This document shows, piece after piece, positions 17,570 through 25,360 of a stretch of 64,000 nucleotides of DNA (positions within the stretch are counted from its first letter, which is position 1; every line of letters begins with the position of its first letter). Source of the stretch: an uncultured Oscillospiraceae bacterium (lineage in GTDB: Bacteria > Bacillota > Clostridia > Oscillospirales > Acutalibacteraceae); assembly GCA_900541905.1 (NCBI GenBank), contig UQLQ01000003.1, positions 62,001 to 126,000 of the forward strand, in the 5' to 3' direction. The notes beneath the pieces are model-generated. The model ran no database searches. It had not been told where the DNA came from and saw nothing but the letters and a program-made list of their open reading frames with translations. The position numbers and the translations under genes are program-made.

Positions 17570-17851
17570 TTACAGCTTATTTTTATTTTCAAGACCTGCT
17601 GCCGTAAGCTGAACCCCCAGCCGGAACCCATCCTTGAATCCCTCCAGAATCTGGTGGCTTTCCAGTTCAGAACGGTTATCCATAAGACTTTCAAGAATCT
17701 TTTTTCCATCCTCATCCAGTAACTGCGCCAAATGCTCCATGTCCTGATAAACCTGTTCACTGCATTGTTCTATCTCCGGCGTCTTATCATTCCGGTTCTC
17801 CCATGGCACAATCCTGCCAAAATAGAGCTGCTCCAAAATATCCTGTTCCAT
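17570..17851 (-). CDS. DUF6809-like small protein
   Basis: 93 residues (MEQDILEQLYFGRIVPWENR...). The opening 'ILEQLYFGRI.P.E' and the ending GFKDGFRLGVQLTAAGLE match the pattern of the DUF6809 family seen in mobile elements of Clostridia. Predicted all-helical. Function unknown. It lies three bases downstream of the DUF4314 gene. Confidence 0.7.
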   Translation of the reverse strand: MEQDILEQLYFGRIVPWENRNDKTPEIEQCSEQVYQDMEHLAQLLDEDGKKILESLMDNRSELESHQILEGFKDGFRLGVQLTAAGLENKNKL

Positions 17852-17854
17852 TGC

Positions 17855-18247
17855 TCATTCCTCCTCATCCGTACAGAATGCTTTCCCCAATTTCAATTCC
17901 GTATATATTTTCATGTACCGATTTTGCTCACTGCCTTCGGAGTTCATCATTGCGTGAAAGAAAAACTGCTCTGCCTCCGCACGGCTGTACCATTCTTTGG
18001 TTCTGCCATAACAAACTGTTTTGACCACAGGAATTTTCCGGACAATATCCTCCCCATAGACCACGTTCAGGCCACTGCCATTATCCCAGCGCATAAGGAG
18101 GGAACCGGTGTCATCCACACCTTTGACGGTGCCTTTTGTACCGGCAGGCGGAGCCTGCACATCATCCATCTGCACCAATTCCACACGGGTGCCGGCGGGA
18201 TATTCCCGGCGGATGCTTTCCACAATCTCTCTACTTGGAAACTTCAT
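17855..18247 (-). CDS. DUF4314 domain protein
   Basis: 130 residues. The segment YPAGTRVELVQMDDVQAPPA followed by GTKGTVKGVDDTGSLLMRWD and NGSGLNVVYGED is the DUF4314 signature, an SH3-like beta barrel. Function of the family is unknown. Start overlaps the end of the upstream gene by 17 bases, giving coupling with the protein that shares the amidoligase C-terminal module. Confidence 0.85.
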   Translation of the reverse strand: MKFPSREIVESIRREYPAGTRVELVQMDDVQAPPAGTKGTVKGVDDTGSLLMRWDNGSGLNVVYGEDIVRKIPVVKTVCYGRTKEWYSRAEAEQFFFHAMMNSEGSEQNRYMKIYTELKLGKAFCTDEEE

Positions 18248-18953
18248 GGTTCACACCCCCATCCTTGAAAGCCGAGGACCCGGTCAGATTCTTCAGCAGG
18301 ATCTTGCGCTCCGCTTTATATTCGCTGCCGATGAATCCCAGCCGCAGCAGAAAACAGCGGAATGCGTATTTCTCATTCTCCACCGGTTTCTCAGTCGCTG
18401 TTACCCGCTTGGCATTCCTGCTCATCTCACAGAGTGCGGAAATGAAGTGGGTGTAGGCTTTGACAGCATCGGAATTGGGCAGTTCCTCGAACCAAGGAAA
18501 CGCCACCCGGTCCTCCAGGATTTCAATGGAAAGCTCTCTGATCCCCAAGGCTTTCCGTATCAGTTTTCTCTTGGCTTCCAGCAGCTTGGTAAGATTACCC
18601 AACGATACCTTATCGAGCGGGATTTCCACTGTAAGCCCCACGTTTGCCTCCTGTGGCTCGGTTTCACTTGCTTTGGATAATTCCTCTGCCCTTGCGTTAA
18701 GCCATGCCTGTGCCATTTCTGCGGGTGCTGCAACGATTCCCCGGTCAGCAAGCTGCTCCAACAGTTTTTCCACCTCCTCGCTGTCGGCCTGGTCGTCAAA
18801 CTCCAGTGTACCGTCTTTCGTTACCGTGTAGTAGTCAATTTCGTAAGCAGCGCTTGGCATCCCTTTATACTTCGGCCTGACCTCCAGGATTTCTCCAATG
18901 GCTGTTACCAGCGCCTTCCTTTCCGCGCCTGTTCTGTGAAATTCAATTCGCAT
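18231..18953 (-). CDS. Phage protein sharing the amidoligase C-terminal module
   Basis: 240 residues from ATG 18953 after GGAGGTACAGAGA. The N-terminal half is alpha/beta (MRIEFHRTGAERKALVTAIG), the middle has LTVEIPLDKVSLGNLTKLLE, and the C-terminus has KYAFRCFLLRLGFIGSEY...NLTGSSAF, clearly related to the amidoligase C-terminus. Similar phage proteins are sometimes labelled 'virulence protein' without evidence. The shared module suggests the two proteins bind the same partner or each other. Transcribed from promoter copy 3. Confidence 0.65.
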   Translation of the reverse strand: MRIEFHRTGAERKALVTAIGEILEVRPKYKGMPSAAYEIDYYTVTKDGTLEFDDQADSEEVEKLLEQLADRGIVAAPAEMAQAWLNARAEELSKASETEPQEANVGLTVEIPLDKVSLGNLTKLLEAKRKLIRKALGIRELSIEILEDRVAFPWFEELPNSDAVKAYTHFISALCEMSRNAKRVTATEKPVENEKYAFRCFLLRLGFIGSEYKAERKILLKNLTGSSAFKDGGVNHEVSK

Positions 18954-18984
18954 TCTCTGTACCTCCTTGTTTTTCGGTACTACA

Positions 18985-19013
18985 TTCATCACTCTAAGCA
19001 GCGGAAATAGCAA
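18985..19013 (-). promoter_or_regulatory. Accessory-island promoter, copy 3 (diverged)
   Basis: TTGCTA (19008-19013), 17-base spacer and a weak GATGAA -10 (18985-18990) on the minus strand. Shares CTTGCTATT and TTAGAG(T/C)GA with the other two copies. Confidence 0.45.
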
Positions 19014-19034
19014 GCGAATCCGGCACAAAATATG

Positions 19035-20978
19035 TCACAACAAAAATTCCGGGAATTGTGAGTAGTACACAATGCCGGAAAGCACGAAGTAAACATTGGG
19101 GAGTGCCACGCCGTTGCCCCACATTTTATATTCCGCGCTGTCGGAGTGGGGATTTTTCAGCCATTTGATAATCTGGTTCCTGCTCTTGGGTCTGGAGGAC
19201 TTCCCCATGACGGAGCGGTGTGTCTCAAACACCTCTGTCCAGAACTCGATCTCCTCCTCGGTCGGCTCGTCTGTCCCAAGCCCGGCGCACCACCATTCCG
19301 GGAACCCCTGCAGCCTGGCACATTCGGTAGGCGTCAATCTGCGGACGATGTACTCCGGCTCAGTCTCGTTCACCACAGGCGGGTCTTTATAGTCCCTTGC
19401 CATCAGAGTCGGGGATTGTTCCTTAAGCGTCTGGGTGTAAGTTCCGGTGGTCATGCAGTAAGCCACCGCATGACGGTCAGCAGCATCCAGCGTGAAAGAC
19501 ACATCTTCGTTCACGCCGCTGCCCTGGGGACCGTTCTTATCCGCCCTGCCAATCATGGAACCCTGCAGGGCCACCACGGCCATGCCTCCCTGATTGCAGG
19601 TGGGATTGCCGCCGTTCGCATCCAGGCATCTGGAAGTTGACGCTTCGTAGAAGCCACTCTTGGGATTCTCGGATTTCATAGCGTTGCTGTCCTTGGAGCA
19701 GATGCCGTAAACTCTGACTGCCAGTTCATTGCAGCGGGCCTCGCCTATATCGTGGGTGTTCAGCGTATTCGCCACATCAGATGCTTTCCACTGCTGCCCC
19801 TCATCAGGAGTGTGGGGGCGAGTGCCTTTCACAAACGGCACAAACAGCGCCTGGTCATTGTTGCAGCCCAGAGTGGCAGATTTATTATCCTGGATCAGCG
19901 CACCTTTACCGCCACCCTCACAGCCAGAGCGGATCTTTAGCGTCTTGGGTGTCTCCACCACAAAGGGCTGGTTGTTTCCACCTGTGCCATATGTAGACAT
20001 GACCGTAGGGGCTGTCTCCAGCGGACCGGTGTATCTGGTGTCCTGGCTATGGTTTTCATAAACCGCCGCCGGCACCGTACCGGCACGGAGGGTGGGCGAG
20101 GTTTCTTTCTCATACTCGATGCCCCTGGCCTGTGCGGAATGCTCTGTACAGAAACCGGCTGCCCCCATCACACATGGAGGATGCCCGTGGTTTTCCGCAC
20201 GGAGCGTTGCCACAACGTCCTCCGTCACATCCATGCGGCTGCCGCCCTGGTCGTTTAGGCAGACGCAGCCTGATGCTCCAGCGCCTTCCTCAAAAGTTCC
20301 GGCAGTTCCTTGCCACGGGCGGAAGCCCTGCGGAGTATACCCAGACACGCCTTCGGACTCAAATAGTATTTTTCCGGCACTCCCACCTGCAAAATCTGCG
20401 ACAAGGTAGATGCGTTTTCTTCGTTGGGGGACTCCCCAGTACTGCGCATCAAATACCCGCCATGCGAGACTGAAATCGTCTGCCACGATTTCCCCGGCGT
20501 TTGCCCATCTCTTAGGTCGAGGAGTATGAATTTCGTATCCTTTGACCGAGCAGATTTCTTCGAGGACGGACTGGAAGTCCGCACCCTTGTTGGAGCTGAA
20601 CGCGCCGGGGACGTTCTCCCAGACGATATACCTCGGATATTTTCCATCGGTTGCACACCTCATTTCTTTTACAATTCGTATGGCCTCATAAAAGAGGTTA
20701 CTTCGTGAGCCGTCAAGCCCGGCTCTTTTCCCGGCAATGCTCATATCCTGGCAGGGAGAGCCGAAGGTGATGATATCTACTGGCTCGATCTTCCCACCAT
20801 CCATCCGGGAAACATCGCCGTAATGCTTCATAAACGGCAGCCGCTTTGTGGTCACCCGGACGGGGAATGGTTCAATCTCTGATGCCCACACCGGAGTAAT
20901 ACCGGAAAGCAAGCCGCCTAACGGGAAACCACCGGAGCCGTCAAAGAGACTACCCAGGGTCAGTTTGTCATGGAGCAT
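19035..20978 (-). CDS. DNA (cytosine-5) methyltransferase with long repeated target region
   Basis: 648 residues from ATG 20978. Motifs in order: I FDGSGGFPLGG (about 12-22), IV GSPCQDMS with catalytic Cys76, VI ENVPG (121-125), VIII QRRKRIYLV (about 185), X GNGVALPN near 628. Between VIII and IX is an insert of about 350 residues with repeated 'TL' units, for example SPTLRAG, SATLGCNNDQALFVP, SFTLDAADRHAVAY and SPTLMARDYKDPPVV. This resembles multi-part target recognition regions of phage enzymes. It methylates cytosine in DNA, likely to evade host restriction. SAM may come from the mini MetK upstream. Confidence 0.9.
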   Translation of the reverse strand: MLHDKLTLGSLFDGSGGFPLGGLLSGITPVWASEIEPFPVRVTTKRLPFMKHYGDVSRMDGGKIEPVDIITFGSPCQDMSIAGKRAGLDGSRSNLFYEAIRIVKEMRCATDGKYPRYIVWENVPGAFSSNKGADFQSVLEEICSVKGYEIHTPRPKRWANAGEIVADDFSLAWRVFDAQYWGVPQRRKRIYLVADFAGGSAGKILFESEGVSGYTPQGFRPWQGTAGTFEEGAGASGCVCLNDQGGSRMDVTEDVVATLRAENHGHPPCVMGAAGFCTEHSAQARGIEYEKETSPTLRAGTVPAAVYENHSQDTRYTGPLETAPTVMSTYGTGGNNQPFVVETPKTLKIRSGCEGGGKGALIQDNKSATLGCNNDQALFVPFVKGTRPHTPDEGQQWKASDVANTLNTHDIGEARCNELAVRVYGICSKDSNAMKSENPKSGFYEASTSRCLDANGGNPTCNQGGMAVVALQGSMIGRADKNGPQGSGVNEDVSFTLDAADRHAVAYCMTTGTYTQTLKEQSPTLMARDYKDPPVVNETEPEYIVRRLTPTECARLQGFPEWWCAGLGTDEPTEEEIEFWTEVFETHRSVMGKSSRPKSRNQIIKWLKNPHSDSAEYKMWGNGVALPNVYFVLSGIVYYSQFPEFLL

Positions 20979-21585
20979 TGACAACACCCCCATCCCAGAA
21001 ATCAAAAAATGCGCTGTTCTGCGAGAGTTCCGCATAACGCGCACATTTTCCAGCGACTTTTCTTTCAATCCAATCCGGTGCTTTTCCAGTATCGTTATAT
21101 CTCCCATACTGTCCAAACATACAAAGCATTCCAATATTCCGCGCTTTTACTGCATCTTCAAAGGTATCAAAATAGCCAAGGTGTATCTCTTGCTGGCAGA
21201 TTTTTATTCTTGCCCGGAATTTGCGCCTTGGCGGATAATAACTCACGCCACTGACACCGGAAGTATTATTTTTCTGCAGCGGCTGGTTCATCTGGTTCTG
21301 CTGATGTGTACAATAACGGATATTGCACCTGCGATTGTCAAATGTGTCCAGATTTATATGGTCTATTTCATAGCCCGGCCTGTGTTCAAACAGATAATCA
21401 TGGAGGGTTCGTCCCTTACAGTCAATCACATAATATTGGCTGCCATTTCCTTTGCTGCCCAGATAAAATTTAACTGTACGAATCTTTTCGACCATATCGG
21501 CATCTATCACAAAAATCTGACCGCTTGCCAGTTCCCCATAGGCTACAAGGCCGTCTTCAGAAAACCGATATTTTACATTACTCAT
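20968..21585 (-). CDS. HNH-AP2 homing-type endonuclease
   Basis: 205 residues from ATG 21585 (GGAGG eight bases upstream). The HNH motif is in YEIDHINLDTFDNRRCNIRY and the following TCTHQQNQMN-like stretch; an AP2-type DNA-binding region follows (SGVSGVSYYPPRRKFRARIK, then HLGYFDTFEDAVKAR). It overlaps the upstream methylase stop by 8 bases and the downstream methyltransferase start by 11 bases. This is a free-standing homing endonuclease type common in phages. Confidence 0.9.
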   Translation of the reverse strand: MSNVKYRFSEDGLVAYGELASGQIFVIDADMVEKIRTVKFYLGSKGNGSQYYVIDCKGRTLHDYLFEHRPGYEIDHINLDTFDNRRCNIRYCTHQQNQMNQPLQKNNTSGVSGVSYYPPRRKFRARIKICQQEIHLGYFDTFEDAVKARNIGMLCMFGQYGRYNDTGKAPDWIERKVAGKCARYAELSQNSAFFDFWDGGVVNAP

Positions 21586-22846
21586 CTGCAATTACCTCCG
21601 CCATATCAAGTGCCTGTTCGTAGGTATGTTCCTTTCCATCCCGGATCAACAGCACACCATCCGCACTGTTGCCATGCTGGTTCATGTAACGCATAACTGC
21701 CACATCTACAAACTTTGGTTCCAGTTCCACCCCATAACAGATCCGCCCGATCTGGTCACAGGCAATCAGCGTGGATGCTGAACCCAGAAACCCATCCAGT
21801 ACGATTCCATTTACCTGTGTGCTTTGCTGTATCAGATACGCAATGAGAGGAACAGGTTTACTGGAAGGATGACCATGTCCGTCCTCTTTTGAATTCTTGA
21901 TTCCATCAAATTCAAAGACGGCTTTCTGTTTCTGGTCTCCATACCACTTGTGCTTTCCATCCTTTCTCCAGCCAAAGATGATCGGTTCCATGTTGAACTT
22001 CCAGTCTGTCCGCATCAGCGGAGCCCTGGGCTTTTTCCAGATGAGTCCGGCGCCGACCTTGAACCCGGCATCCTCAAAGGCATCATAAAACACACGCGCT
22101 TTCATAGTGGCGTAAAATTCATAGATAGAAGCGTCAATGGCCATGGCATCTTTGAAGTTCGTAAATGCTTTCATGAGGAACTCGTAGGCCTGGGCATCCT
22201 CCAGATCGTCGTTTGCGATCCGCCCGGACTGGCTCTCCAGTTTAACAAAATACGGGGCGTCCGTGCAGACCAGGTTGACCTTCGTGTCTCTAAGAAGCAA
22301 ACGGAACGTCTCCGGGTCTGTGGAATCCCCGCAGATGACGGTATGTTTTCCAAGCCGCCAGATGTCACCTGCTTTGGAAAAGCAGGGCTTCTCCAGTTCC
22401 GCTTCCACATCGAAGTCATCTTCCTTCGCCTCATCATCTGTACCAAACAGGTCTGCCAGTTCCTTTTCATCAAAACCGGTCAGCAGGGGATCAAAGTCCA
22501 TACCCTGCAAGGACTCAATCTCCACCCGCAGAAGTTCCTCATCCCATCCGGCATCCATCGCCATGCGGTTGTCCGCAATGATATAGGCTTTCTTCTGTGC
22601 TTCACTGAGGTAGTCTGCAAACACACAGGGAACCTCAGCGATGCCTTCCTCCTTTGCCGCCAGGATTCTGCCGTGTCCGGCAATCACATTAAAATCCCGG
22701 TCGATGATGACGGGATTGATAAAGCCAAACTCCCGCAAAGACGAGCGGAGTTTCGTGATCTGCTCCGGGGAATGGGTGCGGGCATTATTCACATAGGGTA
22801 CCAGCTTGGCAATCGGCACAAGCTGCATCTCGGTCGTTGTATTCAT
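21578..22846 (-). CDS. ParB-nuclease domain / N-type DNA methylase fusion
   Basis: 422 residues from ATG 22846, overlapping the MetK stop by ATGA. Residues about 5-100 are a ParB/Srx fold (KLVPYVNNARTHSPEQITKL, FINPVIIDRDFNVIAGHGRI). The C-terminal part is a beta-class N-6 adenine / N-4 cytosine methylase. The catalytic motif IV, usually DPPY, reads TDAPYFV, and the SAM motif, usually FGGSGST, reads DGFLGSAST. Both changes are unusual and activity is uncertain. Paired with MetK and a cytosine methyltransferase in one transcript. Confidence 0.9.
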   Translation of the reverse strand: MNTTTEMQLVPIAKLVPYVNNARTHSPEQITKLRSSLREFGFINPVIIDRDFNVIAGHGRILAAKEEGIAEVPCVFADYLSEAQKKAYIIADNRMAMDAGWDEELLRVEIESLQGMDFDPLLTGFDEKELADLFGTDDEAKEDDFDVEAELEKPCFSKAGDIWRLGKHTVICGDSTDPETFRLLLRDTKVNLVCTDAPYFVKLESQSGRIANDDLEDAQAYEFLMKAFTNFKDAMAIDASIYEFYATMKARVFYDAFEDAGFKVGAGLIWKKPRAPLMRTDWKFNMEPIIFGWRKDGKHKWYGDQKQKAVFEFDGIKNSKEDGHGHPSSKPVPLIAYLIQQSTQVNGIVLDGFLGSASTLIACDQIGRICYGVELEPKFVDVAVMRYMNQHGNSADGVLLIRDGKEHTYEQALDMAEVIADE

Positions 22847-23628
22847 CGCACCAGCCCCCATTCCGCAAATTTCTCAAAACCGCCAAGGCTCTGGATGTAT
22901 CTCCGGGCAGTCTCCACGATCTCAGCGTAGGGAACACCGTCCACCATATCGTCTCCGATGGCGCAGCACAGTTCCACAGGCTTTCCCGTTTCCTGCGCCT
23001 TCAGCCATGCGTAGATGTTTACGCTTACATCCGCTTTGGACAGGTCTTTGCCGTGAAGGCCGCCGCCCGTCACGGAATCGGCCATGTCGCTGCCCAGCTT
23101 CCGGTTGGTCGCGCCGGAATCCACATCCGTGCCGCCCGCCCAGGCACCCAGAGGATTGACCTCGGCGGTAGGATACAGCTTTTGCAGTCCCTCTGTGGGC
23201 GCATTGCTCTGGCAGAGGACCAGCCTTGCCTCGTCAATGATGTATTTCCCATCCGAGGGGTAAGTGTGATACACACTTTTCGCGATCTCACAGAGGGCTT
23301 TCTGTTCCTCCGTGACCGGTACCCCTTTGAAGATGCCGTTGTCACCACAGCGGATTCCTTCTGCCTGATTCCCGGCAAGGTGTCCGTCCTGCGGCACTTC
23401 CACATAGTCCGTGTGCAGGTTTCCGGCAATGCGCTTCACGATGGTATCCACTTCATCCGGCGGGATGTGTACGGAACTCTCCGCAATGATGTGGCAGACG
23501 CCGTGACCGATGAGGACCTCCACAGCGATCCTGGGATTTTCTTCTTTCCTGTACGCCGCATCCACCAGAGCGCCGGCGATACGGTCCGCCACCTTATCCG
23601 GGTGGCACGGATTTACTTTCTCAAACAT
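22843..23628 (-). CDS. metK: Short phage S-adenosylmethionine synthetase
   Basis: 261 residues, against about 380-400 for host MetK. Kept motifs: HPDKVADRIAGALVDA at the N-terminus (methionine/ATP site), GHGVCHIIAESS, and C-terminal GTDVDSGATNRKLGSD then SVTGGGLHGKDLSKAD, matching the GGGAFSGKD-type loop. The central domain is reduced. It makes SAM from methionine and ATP; its place just before two DNA methyltransferases suggests it feeds them. Start MFEKVNPCHPDK lies four bases after the small terminase stop. Confidence 0.85.
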   Translation of the reverse strand: MFEKVNPCHPDKVADRIAGALVDAAYRKEENPRIAVEVLIGHGVCHIIAESSVHIPPDEVDTIVKRIAGNLHTDYVEVPQDGHLAGNQAEGIRCGDNGIFKGVPVTEEQKALCEIAKSVYHTYPSDGKYIIDEARLVLCQSNAPTEGLQKLYPTAEVNPLGAWAGGTDVDSGATNRKLGSDMADSVTGGGLHGKDLSKADVSVNIYAWLKAQETGKPVELCCAIGDDMVDGVPYAEIVETARRYIQSLGGFEKFAEWGLVR

Positions 23629-23632
23629 GACT

Positions 23633-24181
23633 TCACCCCTTCCTTGCCCGGAGCAGACGCTCCATCAAATCATCCTGGGGAGAAACCTCCCCGTAATCGG
23701 TGCTACAGTTTTCCTTCACAATCTGGAAGATCTCATTCCAGAGCCGCACCGCCTGGTTCATGTAGTTGATGCCGATGTTGATGAACGGGGACGGGATCGG
23801 CTTCTGGGTAGTCGGGTGCTTGGAGAGGAAGCCCATGCGGTTGGTCATCTCCTCGCACTGAATCCAGCGGGCGCTGCACATGGCGTACCTCTCCAATAGC
23901 TGGGGAGACACCTTCGCCGCACAGCCCACCTTTTTCAGCCACTCCCAGGTTTCCGTGTATATTTCTTCCGCCTGGAGCGTGCTTCCGTCACGCTGCTCGG
24001 CAGAGAGGAACTCATGGGGCTTTGGCATATCGACACCCTCGACTTCGGGAATGTCCAGCACTTCCAGCCTGCGTCCGCCCGGATTGCCGTTCTCGGCTTT
24101 CTCCCTGACAGCGGATTTCTTCCTTCCCGCACCGGGTCTCGCACCGCCGCGCCCGCCTGTGTTATTGGATTTTGTCGGCAT
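23633..24181 (-). CDS. Terminase small subunit, P27 family
   Basis: 182 residues. N-terminus is basic and Gly-rich (TGGRGGARPGAGRKKSAVRE), followed by PHEFLSAEQRD and the P27-type core AEEIYTETWEWLKKVGCAA, LLERYAMCSARW. It recognises packaging sites and loads TerL. Unusually, the large subunit lies about 9 kb downstream. An HNH endonuclease gene lies upstream, as in many cos-type phages. Confidence 0.85.
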   Translation of the reverse strand: MPTKSNNTGGRGGARPGAGRKKSAVREKAENGNPGGRRLEVLDIPEVEGVDMPKPHEFLSAEQRDGSTLQAEEIYTETWEWLKKVGCAAKVSPQLLERYAMCSARWIQCEEMTNRMGFLSKHPTTQKPIPSPFINIGINYMNQAVRLWNEIFQIVKENCSTDYGEVSPQDDLMERLLRARKG

Positions 24182-24324
24182 TTTCTCACCCCTTTCCTCG
24201 AAAAAATAAGCAGCCGTAGCCGGCCGCCCTTAATTACCCTTTTGATTTCGCCTTTTTCGCACGCGAGACCCCGCGCCCGTTCCCACAGGACAGAGCCGTA
24301 GAGATTTTGACCGCCCCTGGGGCT
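24182..24324. other. Gap between HNH and small terminase genes (possible cos region)
   Basis: About 140 bases without a gene. It is GC-rich in parts (CACGCGAGACCCCGCGCCCG around 24260-24280) with a small A/T-rich piece. In phages with an HNH-terminase set the cos site usually lies here. No cohesive end can be read from sequence alone. Confidence 0.3.
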
Positions 24325-24684
24325 TTAGTGATTGTGCCAGCGGTCCCCACGTTCTGCATGAATTTTCGCATGACAAGAAGAACATAAGGACATCAGATTC
24401 GTTTCGCTGTGATCACCGCCCTCTGCCAGAGGCTTGATGTGATGCACCTGCTCCGCTTTTACGAGCCTGCCTTCCCGTTGGCACCGCTCACACAGCGGGT
24501 GTGCATTCATGTACCGGTCGCGGATGCGTTTCCATGCCCGTCCGTACCTGCGCTTGGCTACCGGGTCCCGGTCGTACTTTTCGTACCGTTGATTCTCCAG
24601 CTTCTGATGTTCCTCACAGAACCTGCCATCCGTCAGCTTGGGACAGCCGGGGTAAGAACACGGCCGCTTTGGTTTCCTTGGCAT
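24325..24684 (-). CDS. HNH endonuclease (terminase-linked)
   Basis: 119 residues from ATG 24684 (GGAGGTGAGCCG before it). N-terminus has a Cys/His set (CSYPGCPKLTDGRFCEEH). The HNH core is CERCQREGRL, then VHHIKPLAEGGDHSETNLMS and LCSSCHAKIH. Phage HNH proteins next to terminase are needed for cos cleavage and head morphogenesis in HK97-type phages. First gene of the late region. Confidence 0.9.
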   Translation of the reverse strand: MPRKPKRPCSYPGCPKLTDGRFCEEHQKLENQRYEKYDRDPVAKRRYGRAWKRIRDRYMNAHPLCERCQREGRLVKAEQVHHIKPLAEGGDHSETNLMSLCSSCHAKIHAERGDRWHNH

Positions 24685-24702
24685 CGGCTCACCTCCTCCA
24701 GG

Positions 24703-24752
24703 CATAAAGAAAGCCCCACAGGATTTCTCCCATGAGGCTGGCTGTCTTTATG
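24703..24752 (-). terminator. Hairpin between late regulator and HNH gene
   Basis: Arms CATAAAGA (24703-24710) and TCTTTATG (24745-24752), with an inner AGCC.../...GGCT pairing. Located between the early-region end and the first late gene, where a transcript switch is expected. No long T tract, so strength is uncertain. Confidence 0.45.
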
Positions 24753-24813
24753 CAGTTTTCGATGTTACTATCGTACCATGTCCAAATGGAAACTTCATCT
24801 CACAAAGTGGACA

Positions 24814-25275
24814 TCAGGCTTTTCCAAACAGGAGGATAGTCAGACGCTCCAGCGCCCGGTTCTTCCTGCGGTATGCGGAAGCCCGTTCAATCTGGAAATA
24901 GTCCGCCACATCGTCAGCGGCATTACTTCCGTACTGGTTGTCCTCACCATAGAACGCTTCCAGCACATACCGCTCATCCTCCGTCAGTTCTTCCCAGGCT
25001 GGGACGAACCACGCCATGTATTCCACCGCCTGCCGGTATCGTTCCTTTAAAACATCGATCTCCTCAATGCCCTTGACGATCCTCTCCTCTGAAGCCTGCG
25101 GATTATGGCTGTGGGGCATACCGTCAAGCTGCGGGCTGCTGACGCCTTCCATTTTCTCATAGGCGCTTTTGATTTCGTCATCCGTGTGGCCGATAATAAA
25201 TTTCATGCTGCCGTAATCCTTCAATGCGTCCACAGCAGCCGACCGTTTATCAAGATACTTCCAGATAATGCTCAT
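24814..25275 (-). CDS. Sigma-70 region 4-like phage regulator (late activator type)
   Basis: 153 residues from ATG 25275 after GGAGGTACCGGGT. C-terminal half has the pattern WEELTEDERYVLEAFYGEDN followed by a helix-turn-helix (VADYFQIERASAYRRKNRAL), like sigma region 4 / ArpU-RinA type late regulators. N-terminal half includes IGHTDDEIKSAYEKM. It is the last early gene and sits right before HNH and terminase, the usual place for the protein that turns on packaging and structural genes. Confidence 0.7.
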   Translation of the reverse strand: MSIIWKYLDKRSAAVDALKDYGSMKFIIGHTDDEIKSAYEKMEGVSSPQLDGMPHSHNPQASEERIVKGIEEIDVLKERYRQAVEYMAWFVPAWEELTEDERYVLEAFYGEDNQYGSNAADDVADYFQIERASAYRRKNRALERLTILLFGKA

Positions 25276-25286
25276 ACCCGGTACCT

Positions 25287-25339
25287 CCAATCAAAGATTT
25301 TTTATTTCCCCCGGATTTTCACAGATTGTCTTTGATTGG
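25287..25339 (-). promoter_or_regulatory. Stem-loop before the late regulator start
   Basis: An 11-bp perfect inverted repeat: CCAATCAAAGA (25287-25297) and TCTTTGATTGG (25329-25339). The arm nearest the gene includes two bases of its GGAGG site (25284-25288). It fills the gap between the helicase stop and this gene and could tune translation or act as a weak terminator. Confidence 0.4.
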
Positions 25340-25360
25340 CTCTTGTTTTCATGGCTTGGC

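Noticed and set aside
23210..23628. Short MetK as a truncated pseudogene
   Set aside because: The frame is clean, both end motifs are kept and the gene is tightly placed between neighbours, so a genuine short form is more likely.
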